Below, piece by piece: positions 52,598-60,765 of a DNA stretch of 64,000 bases. Every line of letters starts with the position of its first letter. Positions within the stretch are counted from its first letter, which is position 1. Source of the DNA: Sphingobium lactosutens (lineage in GTDB: Bacteria > Pseudomonadota > Alphaproteobacteria > Sphingomonadales > Sphingomonadaceae); NCBI RefSeq assembly GCF_013393185.1, contig NZ_QJQX01000051.1, positions 124,001 through 188,000 of the forward strand. The letters run 5' to 3'. The notes beneath the pieces are model-generated. The model made no database searches, was not told where the DNA came from, and was given only the letters and a program-made list of their open reading frames with translations. Both the position numbers and the translations under genes were made by a program.

Positions 52598-52790
52598 GAG
52601 CATCACGCGCAAATGTGGATATCGGTTTAGCGCGAAGCGATGCGACGATAGAGCCTAGGAGCGTGCAATATGCGCCGTACTCGACGCAGCAACCCCTAGA
52701 GCATCGTGCGGAGCCAAAGGCCAGCGCAGCTAAATGTGAGAACCGGTTTTAGCTGCGCCGGCCTTCGGCATCCGCATAAAAGGATGCGAC
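52598..52790. repeat. Two related palindromic elements (alphaproteobacterial intergenic repeat type)
   Basis: Element A (about 52601-52642) pairs an ACGCGCAAA arm with TTTAGCGCG around the loop TGTGGATATCGG. Element B has 22-base arms at 52713-52734 and 52748-52769 with two mismatches, around the loop TGTGAGAACCGGT. Beside it GCATCC (52768-52773) pairs with GGATGC (52782-52787). The two loops share TGTG and CGG, so the elements are related. The flanking TAGAGCATCGTGCGG resembles dispersed alphaproteobacterial palindromes. They fill the gap behind repA together with the iteron-like motifs. Confidence 0.6.
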
Positions 52791-52806
52791 AACAAAGAAC
52801 TAGATC

Positions 52807-52838
52807 GCGCGACCTGCGTCCGATTTAACGCAGCGCGC
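52807..52838 (-). terminator. Hairpin immediately downstream of repA
   Basis: GCGCG and CTGCGT (52807-52811, 52814-52819) pair with ACGCAG and CGCGC (52828-52833, 52834-52838), with a 2-base bulge and an 8-base loop. It begins two bases past the repA stop and is followed on the minus strand by a T-containing tail (GTTCTTTGTTG). It probably ends the parA-parB-repA transcript. The tail is weaker than in a classical terminator. Confidence 0.55.
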
Positions 52839-52839
52839 T

Positions 52840-54117
52840 CTAGAGCCGATATTTGTTGCGGCGATGATGTTCCTTGACGAAACCATAGAAGCGCTTGGAA
52901 TAGTTGCGCGGCAGTTCATCAGGATTGGCGCCGAGAAACGCATCAAATCGGCGCATCAGCTCGTCATAGTCCCATCCCGGGAAATCGGCCCGGATCGCCT
53001 CATACACGTCCCGATCCAATATTTTGATCGCACTGGTCCGCGACGCAGAGGAGGGGGGGCGTCGTTCTGCCGTCGAGCGGCGCGGACCGGCATCTGCTGG
53101 TTCACGGACGCGCAAATCACGGGTCAACTGCGAGATGAGATTGAGCGCCAGCCGCGGTTCGACTAGCTCGTCCGGCGTGCGATCAGATTGTGCGATCTCC
53201 GGTGACGAAGTGGGAGAGGGGAGGCGTTTACGCCGATCTGCATCACCCAGATGACGCCGCATGACCATCTTCAGCTTCGGTTTGCTGCTGTCCTCATCGA
53301 TAACGCCAAGGCTGATGTCGGGAAGCTCGTTGCTGCGCGCGAGGTCGAGCAACTTCCGCTTGAACACCGGATAGCTGCTTTCGCTTCCGCTTTTCTGATG
53401 CAGCGTTTCGAAACCGATAGTGAAGCCTTCCGGCCCGTTGCCGCCGGCATGCTTGCGCGAGGCCCGATAAAGCCATTTGCCCAGTCCGCTGGTGATTTCA
53501 AAATAGAGGGGCGAAATCGATAGCACGTTGCGCTTGTCCATCACGCCATCGAAGAACCATTTCGACAAAGTGATTTCCATGCCGAGCGATCTTTGCGTCC
53601 GCTCATCCACCAGATGGGTATAGCTGTCGATCCAGGAGAATGTCGTCTCCCGGCTTTTCGCATTGGCCCGGATATTGGTCTTGATCGTCGTGGCCTGCAG
53701 CCGGTCGAGGGCATTCACCAGTCGCTCATAGGCCCGTCCGCTCGTGCCCCAGCAGATGCGCTTCAACAAATCGCCAGGCTGCAACCGGATGGCAGGAGAA
53801 ATATCGTTGGTTCCGCGCTCGCGCAATTCATTCAGATGCGACGCAAGGTAGATCATGATATCCGCGTCCCAGATCGTCGCCATGCCATATGCGGGATTGG
53901 GAAGGACCTGAACCGTCACATTGCGGTCGGGGCTGACATAGTCGATCGGCTTGACGCGCTTGCGCTTCGACAGGCTGAAGAAGGGGCGCTGCATCGTTTC
54001 CTGATAATCGCGCAACGAAATGTCGCTGAAATCGGGCAGGGTGAAGAACATCTCGAACTGGACCTTGCGCTCCTTGAGCACATTTTTCAGTTCGCCTTCA
54101 TTCCCTGCCGTCGCCAT
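52840..54117 (-). CDS. repA: Replication initiator protein A (RepA, RPA family)
   Basis: A 425-residue plasmid replication initiator of the RPA (PF10134-type) family. The N-terminal core (about 35-270) has DYQETMQRPFFSLSKRKRVK, PNPAYGMATIWDADIMIYLA and GRAYERLVNALDRLQATTIK, typical of RPA winged-helix initiators. A Ser/Arg-rich linker follows (about 300-365), then a small C-terminal helical domain (FPGWDYDELMRRFDAFL, KRFYGFVKEHHRRN). It would bind iterons and open the origin. It is the last gene of the parA-parB-repA run, 98 bases after parB, with iteron-like motifs on both sides of the module. Confidence 0.9.
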   Translation of the reverse strand: MATAGNEGELKNVLKERKVQFEMFFTLPDFSDISLRDYQETMQRPFFSLSKRKRVKPIDYVSPDRNVTVQVLPNPAYGMATIWDADIMIYLASHLNELRERGTNDISPAIRLQPGDLLKRICWGTSGRAYERLVNALDRLQATTIKTNIRANAKSRETTFSWIDSYTHLVDERTQRSLGMEITLSKWFFDGVMDKRNVLSISPLYFEITSGLGKWLYRASRKHAGGNGPEGFTIGFETLHQKSGSESSYPVFKRKLLDLARSNELPDISLGVIDEDSSKPKLKMVMRRHLGDADRRKRLPSPTSSPEIAQSDRTPDELVEPRLALNLISQLTRDLRVREPADAGPRRSTAERRPPSSASRTSAIKILDRDVYEAIRADFPGWDYDELMRRFDAFLGANPDELPRNYSKRFYGFVKEHHRRNKYRL

Positions 54118-54215
54118 GCCGTCCCCGCTTCCCCCCGGAGGGAAATCACATTCAAGTTACTGAAATAAAAGGATTATTCCTCCGTTTTCAGCTTTTCGTC
54201 CCACGATCCCGATGC

Positions 54216-55232
54216 TCAGCGGCGTCGGCCGGTCCGGATCTTGGCCTGCTCGATCACCGGCCGCAGCGCTTCCAATATCTCGTCCGTCGACAGACCGTTC
54301 GGCGACAAGGACAGCGTCAGGACTTTCTGCTGGTCCTTTTCGACCTGACCGATCGACGCTCCGCCCGTTGCCGCGATCATTGCCTTTTGCACCCGGCCCT
54401 TGGCGACGGTCGCCTGGACCAGACGCGCCAACACCTCCGGACCGCTGATCGGCTGCTCGTCACCCGACCGCCGAAAGCTTTGCTCCGATGCGATCTGATC
54501 CGCGGCCGCTTCCAGCTTCGTTCGGTTCGCCGGGTCGCGCAGCAAAGGCAGCAGCTTCTCCGCATATTTGGCCTGAAGGTCCATCGGCGAATGGAAAGCG
54601 CTCACTATGAAAGGTGGAATATCGGTCAGGGCGATGTAGCGCGACAATTGCGACTTGGAGATTTTCAGCCGCTCGGCCATCCGCAACTGCACGCCGCCAT
54701 AATAGCTCTCGACCGCGGCCTTGTAATTGAGCCCGCGCTCCAGATCCGAAATATCCTCGCGCTCGCGATTCTCGATGTCGGCCAGGCGAAACGCCGCTTC
54801 ATCATCCAGATCCTCGATGATCGCGATCAGGTCGATGTCGGGATAATGGTTGGCGTTCAGCCACGAAATCGCCCAATGTCGCCGCGTGCCGGTGACAAGC
54901 TCATAGGGCAGGAGGCCATTGGGCGTCCGCCGCACCACGGTGGGCACCCGATTGCCGCCTTCCGCCAGGACGGAATCGATCAGGCTGCGCAACCGATGTT
55001 CGTCGAGCAGGGAATAATCGCGGGCATTGCCCGGCCAGATCGAACATTCCGCGGGTTTCAGCCGGATGGTCGGGCGCTTCACGATCCGCGCCGCCTCGCC
55101 AAAGGCTTCGAGCCGCTTGTTCGTGAAGTTCGTGCGCGGCACGCCTGCGGCTTCACCCGACGGCGCAGCACCGGCGGCGGGCTCATGCGGAACGGAAGCC
55201 AAAGCCTCGCTGATCAGCGATCGCCGGCTCAT
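54216..55232 (-). CDS. parB: ParB-family plasmid partition protein
   Basis: A 338-residue ParB/RepB-type protein. The N-terminal nuclease-like ParB domain is at about 75-170 (LLDEHRLRSLIDSVLAEGG, YELVTGTRRHWAISWL, FRLADIENREREDISDLERG). The helix-turn-helix is at about 190-215 (AERLKISKSQLSRYIALTDI) and a C-terminal region starts near 240. It would bind a centromere-like site and work with ParA. Its ATG overlaps the parA stop (ATGA). It is similar in layout to the decayed parB at 48978-49975, so two partition systems once met in this replicon. Confidence 0.92.
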   Translation of the reverse strand: MSRRSLISEALASVPHEPAAGAAPSGEAAGVPRTNFTNKRLEAFGEAARIVKRPTIRLKPAECSIWPGNARDYSLLDEHRLRSLIDSVLAEGGNRVPTVVRRTPNGLLPYELVTGTRRHWAISWLNANHYPDIDLIAIIEDLDDEAAFRLADIENREREDISDLERGLNYKAAVESYYGGVQLRMAERLKISKSQLSRYIALTDIPPFIVSAFHSPMDLQAKYAEKLLPLLRDPANRTKLEAAADQIASEQSFRRSGDEQPISGPEVLARLVQATVAKGRVQKAMIAATGGASIGQVEKDQQKVLTLSLSPNGLSTDEILEALRPVIEQAKIRTGRRR

Positions 55233-56413
55233 GCCGCCACACCCACGTCAGAGGTCAGGCTGGTCGATGGCCATTGCTGGCGAATCTGCTGTTCGACCTC
55301 AGCGAAGACGGCATCCAGATTTTCGCGGCACCGCATATAGGTCTGGTGTGAGGCCGAAGGCTTGGATTCATAGATGGAACGGAAGGATTGCGTCGCATTC
55401 TTGATTTCTTCGGACGCCAGGATCGGCTGTCCGAGCAGCAACCCCGCATAGGTTGCCTGCATGATGCGCCACATGTCATTCTCGCCCGGCTTGCTGGGCG
55501 AGAAGGTGGAACAAACCACGCGGATGAAACCGTAATTGACCGGCGTGCCATTTTGTTCGAGAATCTCGATATTGTCGGCAATCGTGTCCATGAAATGGAT
55601 GGTCGACAGATAATCGAGCTGGCGCGCCGGCACGGGAATCAGCAGGCCGGTCGCGGCCGCCATGACATTGAGGCCAAGGAAGCCCATGGCTGGCGGCGGA
55701 TCGAGCAGGATCACGTCGAAATCCTTGGTCACGCTGGCGATACCGATGCGCAACGCCTGAAGGCTTTCGCGCACCGCCTGACCGCCCTCGCGAAGGGTGG
55801 AGGTCAAATCCCATTCCGCGTCCTGCAAGCCAAGGCTGGATGGCACGATCTTGATCGTCGGCCAGGGCGTGTCGCGGATGGTCCGGGAAAAATCGCTGAA
55901 AGTGCTGCGCGGAGACAGGAAAGCGCCCAGCGTTTCCTCATCGTCGATCAGCGTTTCAGGCTGGATGTCGAACATCGTGGTGGTCGAGGCTTGCGGATCG
56001 CAATCGATCACCAGCACGCGATAGCCATGGAGCGCAAGATAATCCGCGAGATGCTTCGTGATCGTGCTTTTGCCCACGCCACCCTTGAAATTCTGGACTG
56101 CCAAAACAACAGCGTCCTCGTCCGGCTGTTTGCCGACATGGATGCCCAGCGCGCTGCGGATATGGGTCAGATCCTCCAGCGTGTAATAGCGGCGACCGTT
56201 GGGCAGCTGCTTGGGCTGGGGAAGGCGGCCCTTGGCTTCGGCCTTGGCCAGTGCTTCCGGCGTCCGCCCGATCAGTTCGGCAGCCACGGTCGGCCCGAAA
56301 CTGATGTCGAGCGTCTTGCGATTGTCCGGCCGAAACACGATGGTCTTGATATGATCGCGCATCTGTTGGCAGGCGGTGGTGACGTTGCGCAAGGTGTTGA
56401 CGGTTAACGACAT
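55229..56413 (-). CDS. parA: ParA-family plasmid partition ATPase
   Basis: A 394-residue ParA of the long plasmid type. An N-terminal helix-turn-helix/MerR-like region (about 30-80: IGRTPEALAKAEAKGRLPQP, RRYYTLEDL) precedes the deviant Walker A motif FKGGVGKSTITKHLADYLAL (about 110). Then come VLVIDCDPQASTTTM and VILLDPPPAMGFLGLNVM. The start at 56413 (MSLTVNTLRN) is preferred over 56425 because GAGG lies six bases before it. It is first in the parA-parB-repA run and directly next to the region carrying the 22-bp iteron-like array, so autoregulation there is likely. Confidence 0.93.
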   Translation of the reverse strand: MSLTVNTLRNVTTACQQMRDHIKTIVFRPDNRKTLDISFGPTVAAELIGRTPEALAKAEAKGRLPQPKQLPNGRRYYTLEDLTHIRSALGIHVGKQPDEDAVVLAVQNFKGGVGKSTITKHLADYLALHGYRVLVIDCDPQASTTTMFDIQPETLIDDEETLGAFLSPRSTFSDFSRTIRDTPWPTIKIVPSSLGLQDAEWDLTSTLREGGQAVRESLQALRIGIASVTKDFDVILLDPPPAMGFLGLNVMAAATGLLIPVPARQLDYLSTIHFMDTIADNIEILEQNGTPVNYGFIRVVCSTFSPSKPGENDMWRIMQATYAGLLLGQPILASEEIKNATQSFRSIYESKPSASHQTYMRCRENLDAVFAEVEQQIRQQWPSTSLTSDVGVAA

Positions 56414-56874
56414 GACGCCCCTCATGGCCGAATCGTGATGGGATAAATTGGTTTGCGTTTAATGCGCCTATTCAAGCCTGAAAGTCAAACCTTGCCGTTT
56501 TGCACTGCACAATAGGATTTGATCTGATCTGGGGTGCCTTGGATAGCAACCTCGACTGCTGGAGGAAGTCGGAGACCAAGGGCGCCAGCTGATAGCCTGC
56601 TATGGCGAACCGTCACCTCCCAACGACGTCTGTTGGTAAATGCGCTGTCGCTATCGGTCGTTTAGGAGATTTATTCGAAGATTACCGGAGTTAGGCGCTT
56701 GTCGGGCTTCGATTCGGGGACGGAAATCCTGCGAGTCCCGTCGGCTTGCTGGAAACCGATCCCACGTTGGAATGAAACCGAAAACACGCTGATAGGATTC
56801 CGAAACCACGCCCGAGAAGAGGTGATAACACGCTGGCAGATCAGGAAATTCTCACCTGCCAGAGCAGGGAAACC
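56414..56874. other. Candidate origin region upstream of parA
   Basis: No gene is supported in these 460 bases. The right third carries four 22-bp-spaced iteron-like repeats (56752-56832). The left part should hold the parA promoter and any partition site; I could not define a parS-like palindrome with confidence. DnaA boxes matching TTATCCACA were not found. Confidence 0.55.
56752..56839 (+). repeat. Four iteron-like direct repeats with 22-bp period
   Basis: Repeats begin at 56752 (GAAACCGATCCCACG), 56774 (GAAACCGAAAACACG), 56796 (GATTCCGAAACCACG) and 56818 (AGAGGTGATAACACG), each exactly 22 bases after the last. The ACG end is invariant and the GAAAACACG core is shared with motifs at 52264-52582. 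Spacing of about two helical turns and the setting beside parA and repA are typical of plasmid iterons bound by the initiator. The fourth copy is the most divergent. Confidence 0.72.
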
Positions 56875-58287
56875 CTAATCTTCCCGCCGTTCGACAGCAG
56901 TGCCGGCCGCGCTCATATCCAGCATGGATCCATCCGCGCCATAGCGCCGCCAGGCCGGCAAAGCATCGCCATTGGGATCACCCTTCTTCGCAAAATTGAC
57001 CAGATAGGCGCTGGCGGTCCGGCCCATCATCTTGTCCCGGTCCGTGGCGGCGCCGCCATATTTGATCGCGACCGTATCGAAGAAATAGGGAATTTCGCTG
57101 GCGTGGCCCGCACCTTTGGCTTTCGCCGTCCGCAGCGAGTCCGCGACATAGGAAAAGCGATAATAATAGGTCGGCACGCCCTGCGTAGCGAACTGTTGCG
57201 CCATGGCCCGCGCGCCCGCCACCATCGGACCGGTCAATCCGCCTATGTCGTCGCTGGTCGCGCCGATCATCACCGGCACCTTGGCGAACCGCCTGGCCTG
57301 ATAGGCCGCAAGACTGTCGACCGCGATCCGGCCGTCGGCGATCGGACTGCTATGTTCGCGCGGGCTTCCGGCAAACAGCGATGCCAGGTTCAGCCCGTCG
57401 ACCACCGTATCGGCAGGCAAGGCGCGCAGCTTCGCGAGCGCATTGGGATCGTCGGCGCGCACCCCCTTCTTCTCGCCGAAGGCCGCACCCAGTTTCTCGG
57501 CGCCGGCCAGCGTCGCGTCGCCCATCGGCATCGGTCCGCCCGACTGGATCACCGCCTTCTGGAACAGCCCCTGCGCCATCGGCGAGGTCAGCAGGGCGTG
57601 GACCGACATGCCACCCGCGCTTTCGCCGATGATGGTGACGTTTGCCGGGTCGCCGCCGAACGCGGCGATATTGGCTTTCACCCAACGAAGTGCGGCAATC
57701 TGGTCCAGATAGCCATAATTGGCGAACAGGCCCTTGTCGGCATCGGCCCTGGTCAGCGCAGGGTGAGCAAAGGTGCCGAAGCGCCCCAACCGATAGTTGA
57801 AGCTCACCACCATGATGCCCTGTCTGGCCAGCGCCGCGCCGGAATAAGTGGGCGGCGAGGAGCCGCCATTGACGAAGCCGCCGCCATAGATCCACAGCAT
57901 CACCGGCAGTTTCGCCTTGGCGCCCGCCGGTTTCCAGACATTGATATAGAGGCAATCCTCTGCCGGTGGCGTGCCGAGCGGCGCGGCATCGGACGGGAAG
58001 GGGAGTTGCATGCAGTCATGGCCATATTGGCTGGCATCGCGGACGCCCTGCCAGCGGGCGATCGGCTGCGGTGCGCGCCAGCGCAGATCGCCGACCGGCG
58101 GCTGGGCGAAGGGAACGCCCTTGAAGGCGGTGACGCCATCCTCGGTCGTCCCGCGCAACCGACCCTGTGCGATCATCACTTCCGGTTGCGCCGGCGGTTG
58201 CGCCCGCGGCTGCGCCGTCGCCCCAATGGCCGTCGATCCCGACAGCATTGTCATAAGCAATAGGCGCAGGGGCAGCGACAGCGGCAT
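56875..58287 (-). CDS. Type B carboxylesterase, secreted
   Basis: A 470-residue carboxylesterase of the cholinesterase/PnbA family. It has a signal-type N-terminus (LPLRLLLMTMLSGSTAIGATA), then VRDASQYGHDCMQLP and EDCLYINVWKP. The oxyanion hole is LWIYGGGFVNGG, the nucleophile S223 lies in IIGESAGGMSVHALL and the catalytic His in GAGHASEIPYFFDTV. It hydrolyses carboxylic esters, probably in the periplasm. It is the first gene right of the replication module and lies 18 bases downstream of the Gfo/Idh/MocA gene on the same strand. Confidence 0.92.
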   Translation of the reverse strand: MPLSLPLRLLLMTMLSGSTAIGATAQPRAQPPAQPEVMIAQGRLRGTTEDGVTAFKGVPFAQPPVGDLRWRAPQPIARWQGVRDASQYGHDCMQLPFPSDAAPLGTPPAEDCLYINVWKPAGAKAKLPVMLWIYGGGFVNGGSSPPTYSGAALARQGIMVVSFNYRLGRFGTFAHPALTRADADKGLFANYGYLDQIAALRWVKANIAAFGGDPANVTIIGESAGGMSVHALLTSPMAQGLFQKAVIQSGGPMPMGDATLAGAEKLGAAFGEKKGVRADDPNALAKLRALPADTVVDGLNLASLFAGSPREHSSPIADGRIAVDSLAAYQARRFAKVPVMIGATSDDIGGLTGPMVAGARAMAQQFATQGVPTYYYRFSYVADSLRTAKAKGAGHASEIPYFFDTVAIKYGGAATDRDKMMGRTASAYLVNFAKKGDPNGDALPAWRRYGADGSMLDMSAAGTAVERRED

Positions 58288-58305
58288 ATCCGATCCTCTC
58301 TTAAC

Positions 58306-59358
58306 TCACTTCATGGCATCCTGCGGCAGGGCTACCACGCGCATTTCCCGCGCGGACAGCCATGCCGCCTCGATCACTTCCTGCACCGATACGGCTTCCG
58401 CTGTCGAGACCGGCAGCGCGCTTCCGGACAATAGTGCATCGGCTATCTGCGTGTAGAAACGTTCCTGGCATCCGGTTGCCGCCGGATGCAGAGTCATGTC
58501 GCCCGCAGCATCATGATGCTCGACCGGATCGGGATCGACGCCCCATAGGTCATCGCCCGGCCGCAACCCCTCGATCAATTGGGCTTCCTGCGGATCGAGC
58601 CGTCGCTTGATCAGCGAACCCTTCATGCCATGCACGGCAAAGCGCGGCACGCCGCCCGCATCGCCGCCCGGAGCATTGAGGCTGGCGTGCAGCACCACCC
58701 GCTGCCCGTCATAGCGCAGCACGACATGTGCCCAATCGTCCGCCGCCGATCCTTCGCGCAGGGCGGTTATGTCTGCGCTCACCGCCAGTGGCCTGCCGAA
58801 CAGCGCGAGCGCCTGATCGACCAGATGCGGCCCCAGATCGTACCAGACGCCCGATCCGGGCGACCCGTCCTCGCGCCAGCGGTCGCGTACTTCCGGCCGG
58901 AAACGATCGAAATGACTCTCGAAATGCGTCACCCGGCCGACCGCGCCCTCCGCGATCGCGGCGCTGACGCTCAGATAATCGCTGTCGAACCGGCGATTGT
59001 GGAACACGGCCAGCGTGCGCCCGACCGCGTCCGCCAGCGCGACAAGTTCGCGCGCCTCCGCCAGCGACAGGGCAAAGGGCTTGTCCACCACCACATGCTT
59101 GCCCGCGCGCAATGCCCTGTCGGCAAGCGCCGCATGGGTCGCACTCGGTGTCGCGATCACGATCAGGTTGATCGCCGGATCGGCCATCAATGCGTCCACC
59201 TCCGCCACACAGGTGATAGCCGGATCGAGCGCCGCCACCTCCTCCGCCCGGCTGGTGACGATTGCCGCCAGCTCCAGCGCCGGCACCGCCCGGATCAGCG
59301 GCGCATGAAAGACGCGCCCGGCCATGCCATAGCCGATCAGGCCGACCCGGATGTTCAT
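58306..59358 (-). CDS. Gfo/Idh/MocA-family oxidoreductase
   Basis: A 350-residue NAD(P)-dependent oxidoreductase. The Rossmann motif is VGLIGYGMAGRVFHAPLI (about 5-22). The family's K-P motif is in HVVVDKPFALSLAEA (about 95). The C-terminal domain includes GSGVWYDLGPHLVDQALALF, where the family places its substrate and catalytic His. Members usually act on sugars, inositols or biliverdin-like molecules; the substrate here is unknown. Its ATG overlaps the stop of the arylesterase gene (4 bases), so the two are coupled. Confidence 0.92.
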   Translation of the reverse strand: MNIRVGLIGYGMAGRVFHAPLIRAVPALELAAIVTSRAEEVAALDPAITCVAEVDALMADPAINLIVIATPSATHAALADRALRAGKHVVVDKPFALSLAEARELVALADAVGRTLAVFHNRRFDSDYLSVSAAIAEGAVGRVTHFESHFDRFRPEVRDRWREDGSPGSGVWYDLGPHLVDQALALFGRPLAVSADITALREGSAADDWAHVVLRYDGQRVVLHASLNAPGGDAGGVPRFAVHGMKGSLIKRRLDPQEAQLIEGLRPGDDLWGVDPDPVEHHDAAGDMTLHPAATGCQERFYTQIADALLSGSALPVSTAEAVSVQEVIEAAWLSAREMRVVALPQDAMK

Positions 59359-60065
59359 GGCTTCAGCGCTCCCGCCACCAGCGGCGCCAGCTTGCCGACG
59401 ATGATGGTGACGCCCTCGTCATTGGGATGGATACCGTCGGGCAGTAGCAGCGCGCGCTTGCCGATCACCCCGTCCAGCATGAAGGGATAGAGCGTCGCGC
59501 CATAGGCCTTGGCCAGTTCGGGGTAGATGGGATCGAACGCCGCGGCATAATCCGGCCCCATATTGGGCGAGGCCATCATGCCCGTCAGCAGCACGGGGAT
59601 GCCGCGCTTCTTCGCCTCCGCCAGGATCGCATCCAGATTGGCGCGCGTTTCCTCTGGAGAAAGGCCGCGCAGCATATCATTGCCGCCAAGGCCGACCAGC
59701 ATCAGATCGGGCCGGCGCGGCAACCCGTCGAGCGTGAAGCTGAGCCGCGCCAACCCCGCCGCCGTGGTGTCGCCCGACACGCCGGCATTGACGACCCGAG
59801 CCTTTATCCTCTGCGCGTTCAACGCCTTTTCCAGTATCGGCGCCAGCCCTTTGCCCTGGTCCAGATTATAGCCGGCATACAGGCTGTCGCCGAACGCCAC
59901 GACCAGCTTCGTGTCGGCCGCCGGTTCGGCGTCTTCGACTGCCTGCGCCATATTGGCGGGCGGGGGAGGGGTGGGCGCACCATCCGAACAGGCGGCCAGA
60001 TGGACAAACAGCGTCAACGCCCCATATTGCAACAACCTGCCCGCCAAGGAGCGCTCCTTCTTCAT
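59355..60065 (-). CDS. TesA-like SGNH arylesterase, lipoprotein
   Basis: A 236-residue GDSL/SGNH hydrolase. The N-terminal signal ends in a lipobox (FVHLAAC), followed by a Pro-rich linker. Block I is VVAFGDSLYAGYN, block II GVSGDTTAAGL, block III GLGGNDMLRG and block V LPDGIHPNDEG. It matches TesA-type arylesterases/lysophospholipases. The start at 60065 is chosen because the longer frame enters the antisense of the ABC gene. As in many Gram-negatives the gene is divergent from a YbbA/YbbP-like ABC pair; here the two start codons overlap. Confidence 0.92.
   Translation of the reverse strand: MKKERSLAGRLLQYGALTLFVHLAACSDGAPTPPPPANMAQAVEDAEPAADTKLVVAFGDSLYAGYNLDQGKGLAPILEKALNAQRIKARVVNAGVSGDTTAAGLARLSFTLDGLPRRPDLMLVGLGGNDMLRGLSPEETRANLDAILAEAKKRGIPVLLTGMMASPNMGPDYAAAFDPIYPELAKAYGATLYPFMLDGVIGKRALLLPDGIHPNDEGVTIIVGKLAPLVAGALKP
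60046..60059. promoter_or_regulatory. 14-bp palindrome carrying the ABC gene's ribosome-binding site
   Basis: AAGGAGCGCTCCTT is a perfect palindrome. On the plus strand its AAGGAG is the only good ribosome-binding sequence before the ATPase ATG at 60064, 12 bases away. On the minus strand it lies in codons 3-7 of the arylesterase. Self-pairing could hide the site, or a protein dimer could bind here. Confidence 0.35.
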
Positions 60066-60765
60066 GCACTTGCCCATCGATCCCGCCACTATTGCGATCC
60101 GCGCGCAGAATGTCACCCTTTCCCTTGGCGCCCGCGACGCGCCGGTGGCGATCCTCAAGGGCGTCGACCTGTCCATCCTGCGCGGGGAAAGCGTCGCCAT
60201 CCTCGGCGCATCGGGGTCGGGCAAAAGCTCGCTGATGGCGGTGCTGTCGGGCCTTGAACGCGCCAGTGGCGGCAGCGTCGATGTGGGCGGCGTCGACTTC
60301 GGCACTTTGGGGGAGGATGACCTTGCGCGCGCGCGCCGGGGCAGGATCGGCATCGTGCTTCAGTCCTTCCACCTGCTCCCCACCATGACGGCGCTGGAAA
60401 ATGTCGCCGTGCCGCTTGAACTGGCCGGCCATGCCGACGCCTTCGCTCTGGCCGCCGAAGAGTTGCGCGCCGTGGGCCTCGGCCACCGGATCGACCATTA
60501 TCCCGCCCAATTATCGGGCGGCGAGCAGCAGCGCGTCGCCATCGCCCGCGCGGTCGCGCCGCGCCCGACCCTGATCTTCGCCGACGAACCCACCGGCAAT
60601 CTCGACGCCGCCACGGGGGCAGCGATCATGGACCTGCTGTTCGGCCGGCAGCATGCGGCAGGCGCCACGCTCGTCATCATCACCCATGATCCGGTGCTGG
60701 CCGAACGGTGCGGCCGCATCATCGAAATGCGCGATGGGCAGATCATAGCGGATCGCACCCTGTGA
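60064..60765 (+). CDS. ABC transporter ATP-binding protein (YbbA-like)
   Basis: A 233-residue ATPase of the LolD/MacB/YbbA group. Walker A is GASGSGKSSL (about 49), the Q-loop region is GIVLQSFHLLPTMTALENV, the signature is LSGGEQQRVAIARA (about 151) and Walker B is LIFADEPTGNLDAATG. The ATG at 60064 is used; an in-frame upstream extension lies inside the arylesterase gene. It overlaps the FtsX-like permease gene by four bases (GTGA). The pair resembles E. coli YbbA-YbbP, which is divergent from tesA. The cargo is unknown; lipid or lipoprotein handling is suggested by the TesA linkage. Confidence 0.93.
   Translation: MHLPIDPATIAIRAQNVTLSLGARDAPVAILKGVDLSILRGESVAILGASGSGKSSLMAVLSGLERASGGSVDVGGVDFGTLGEDDLARARRGRIGIVLQSFHLLPTMTALENVAVPLELAGHADAFALAAEELRAVGLGHRIDHYPAQLSGGEQQRVAIARAVAPRPTLIFADEPTGNLDAATGAAIMDLLFGRQHAAGATLVIITHDPVLAERCGRIIEMRDGQIIADRTL

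Noticed and set aside
46333..52839. Transposase, integrase or IS ends explaining the rearranged region
   Set aside because: No DDE/tyrosine/serine recombinase motif and no flanking terminal inverted repeats with target duplications were found.
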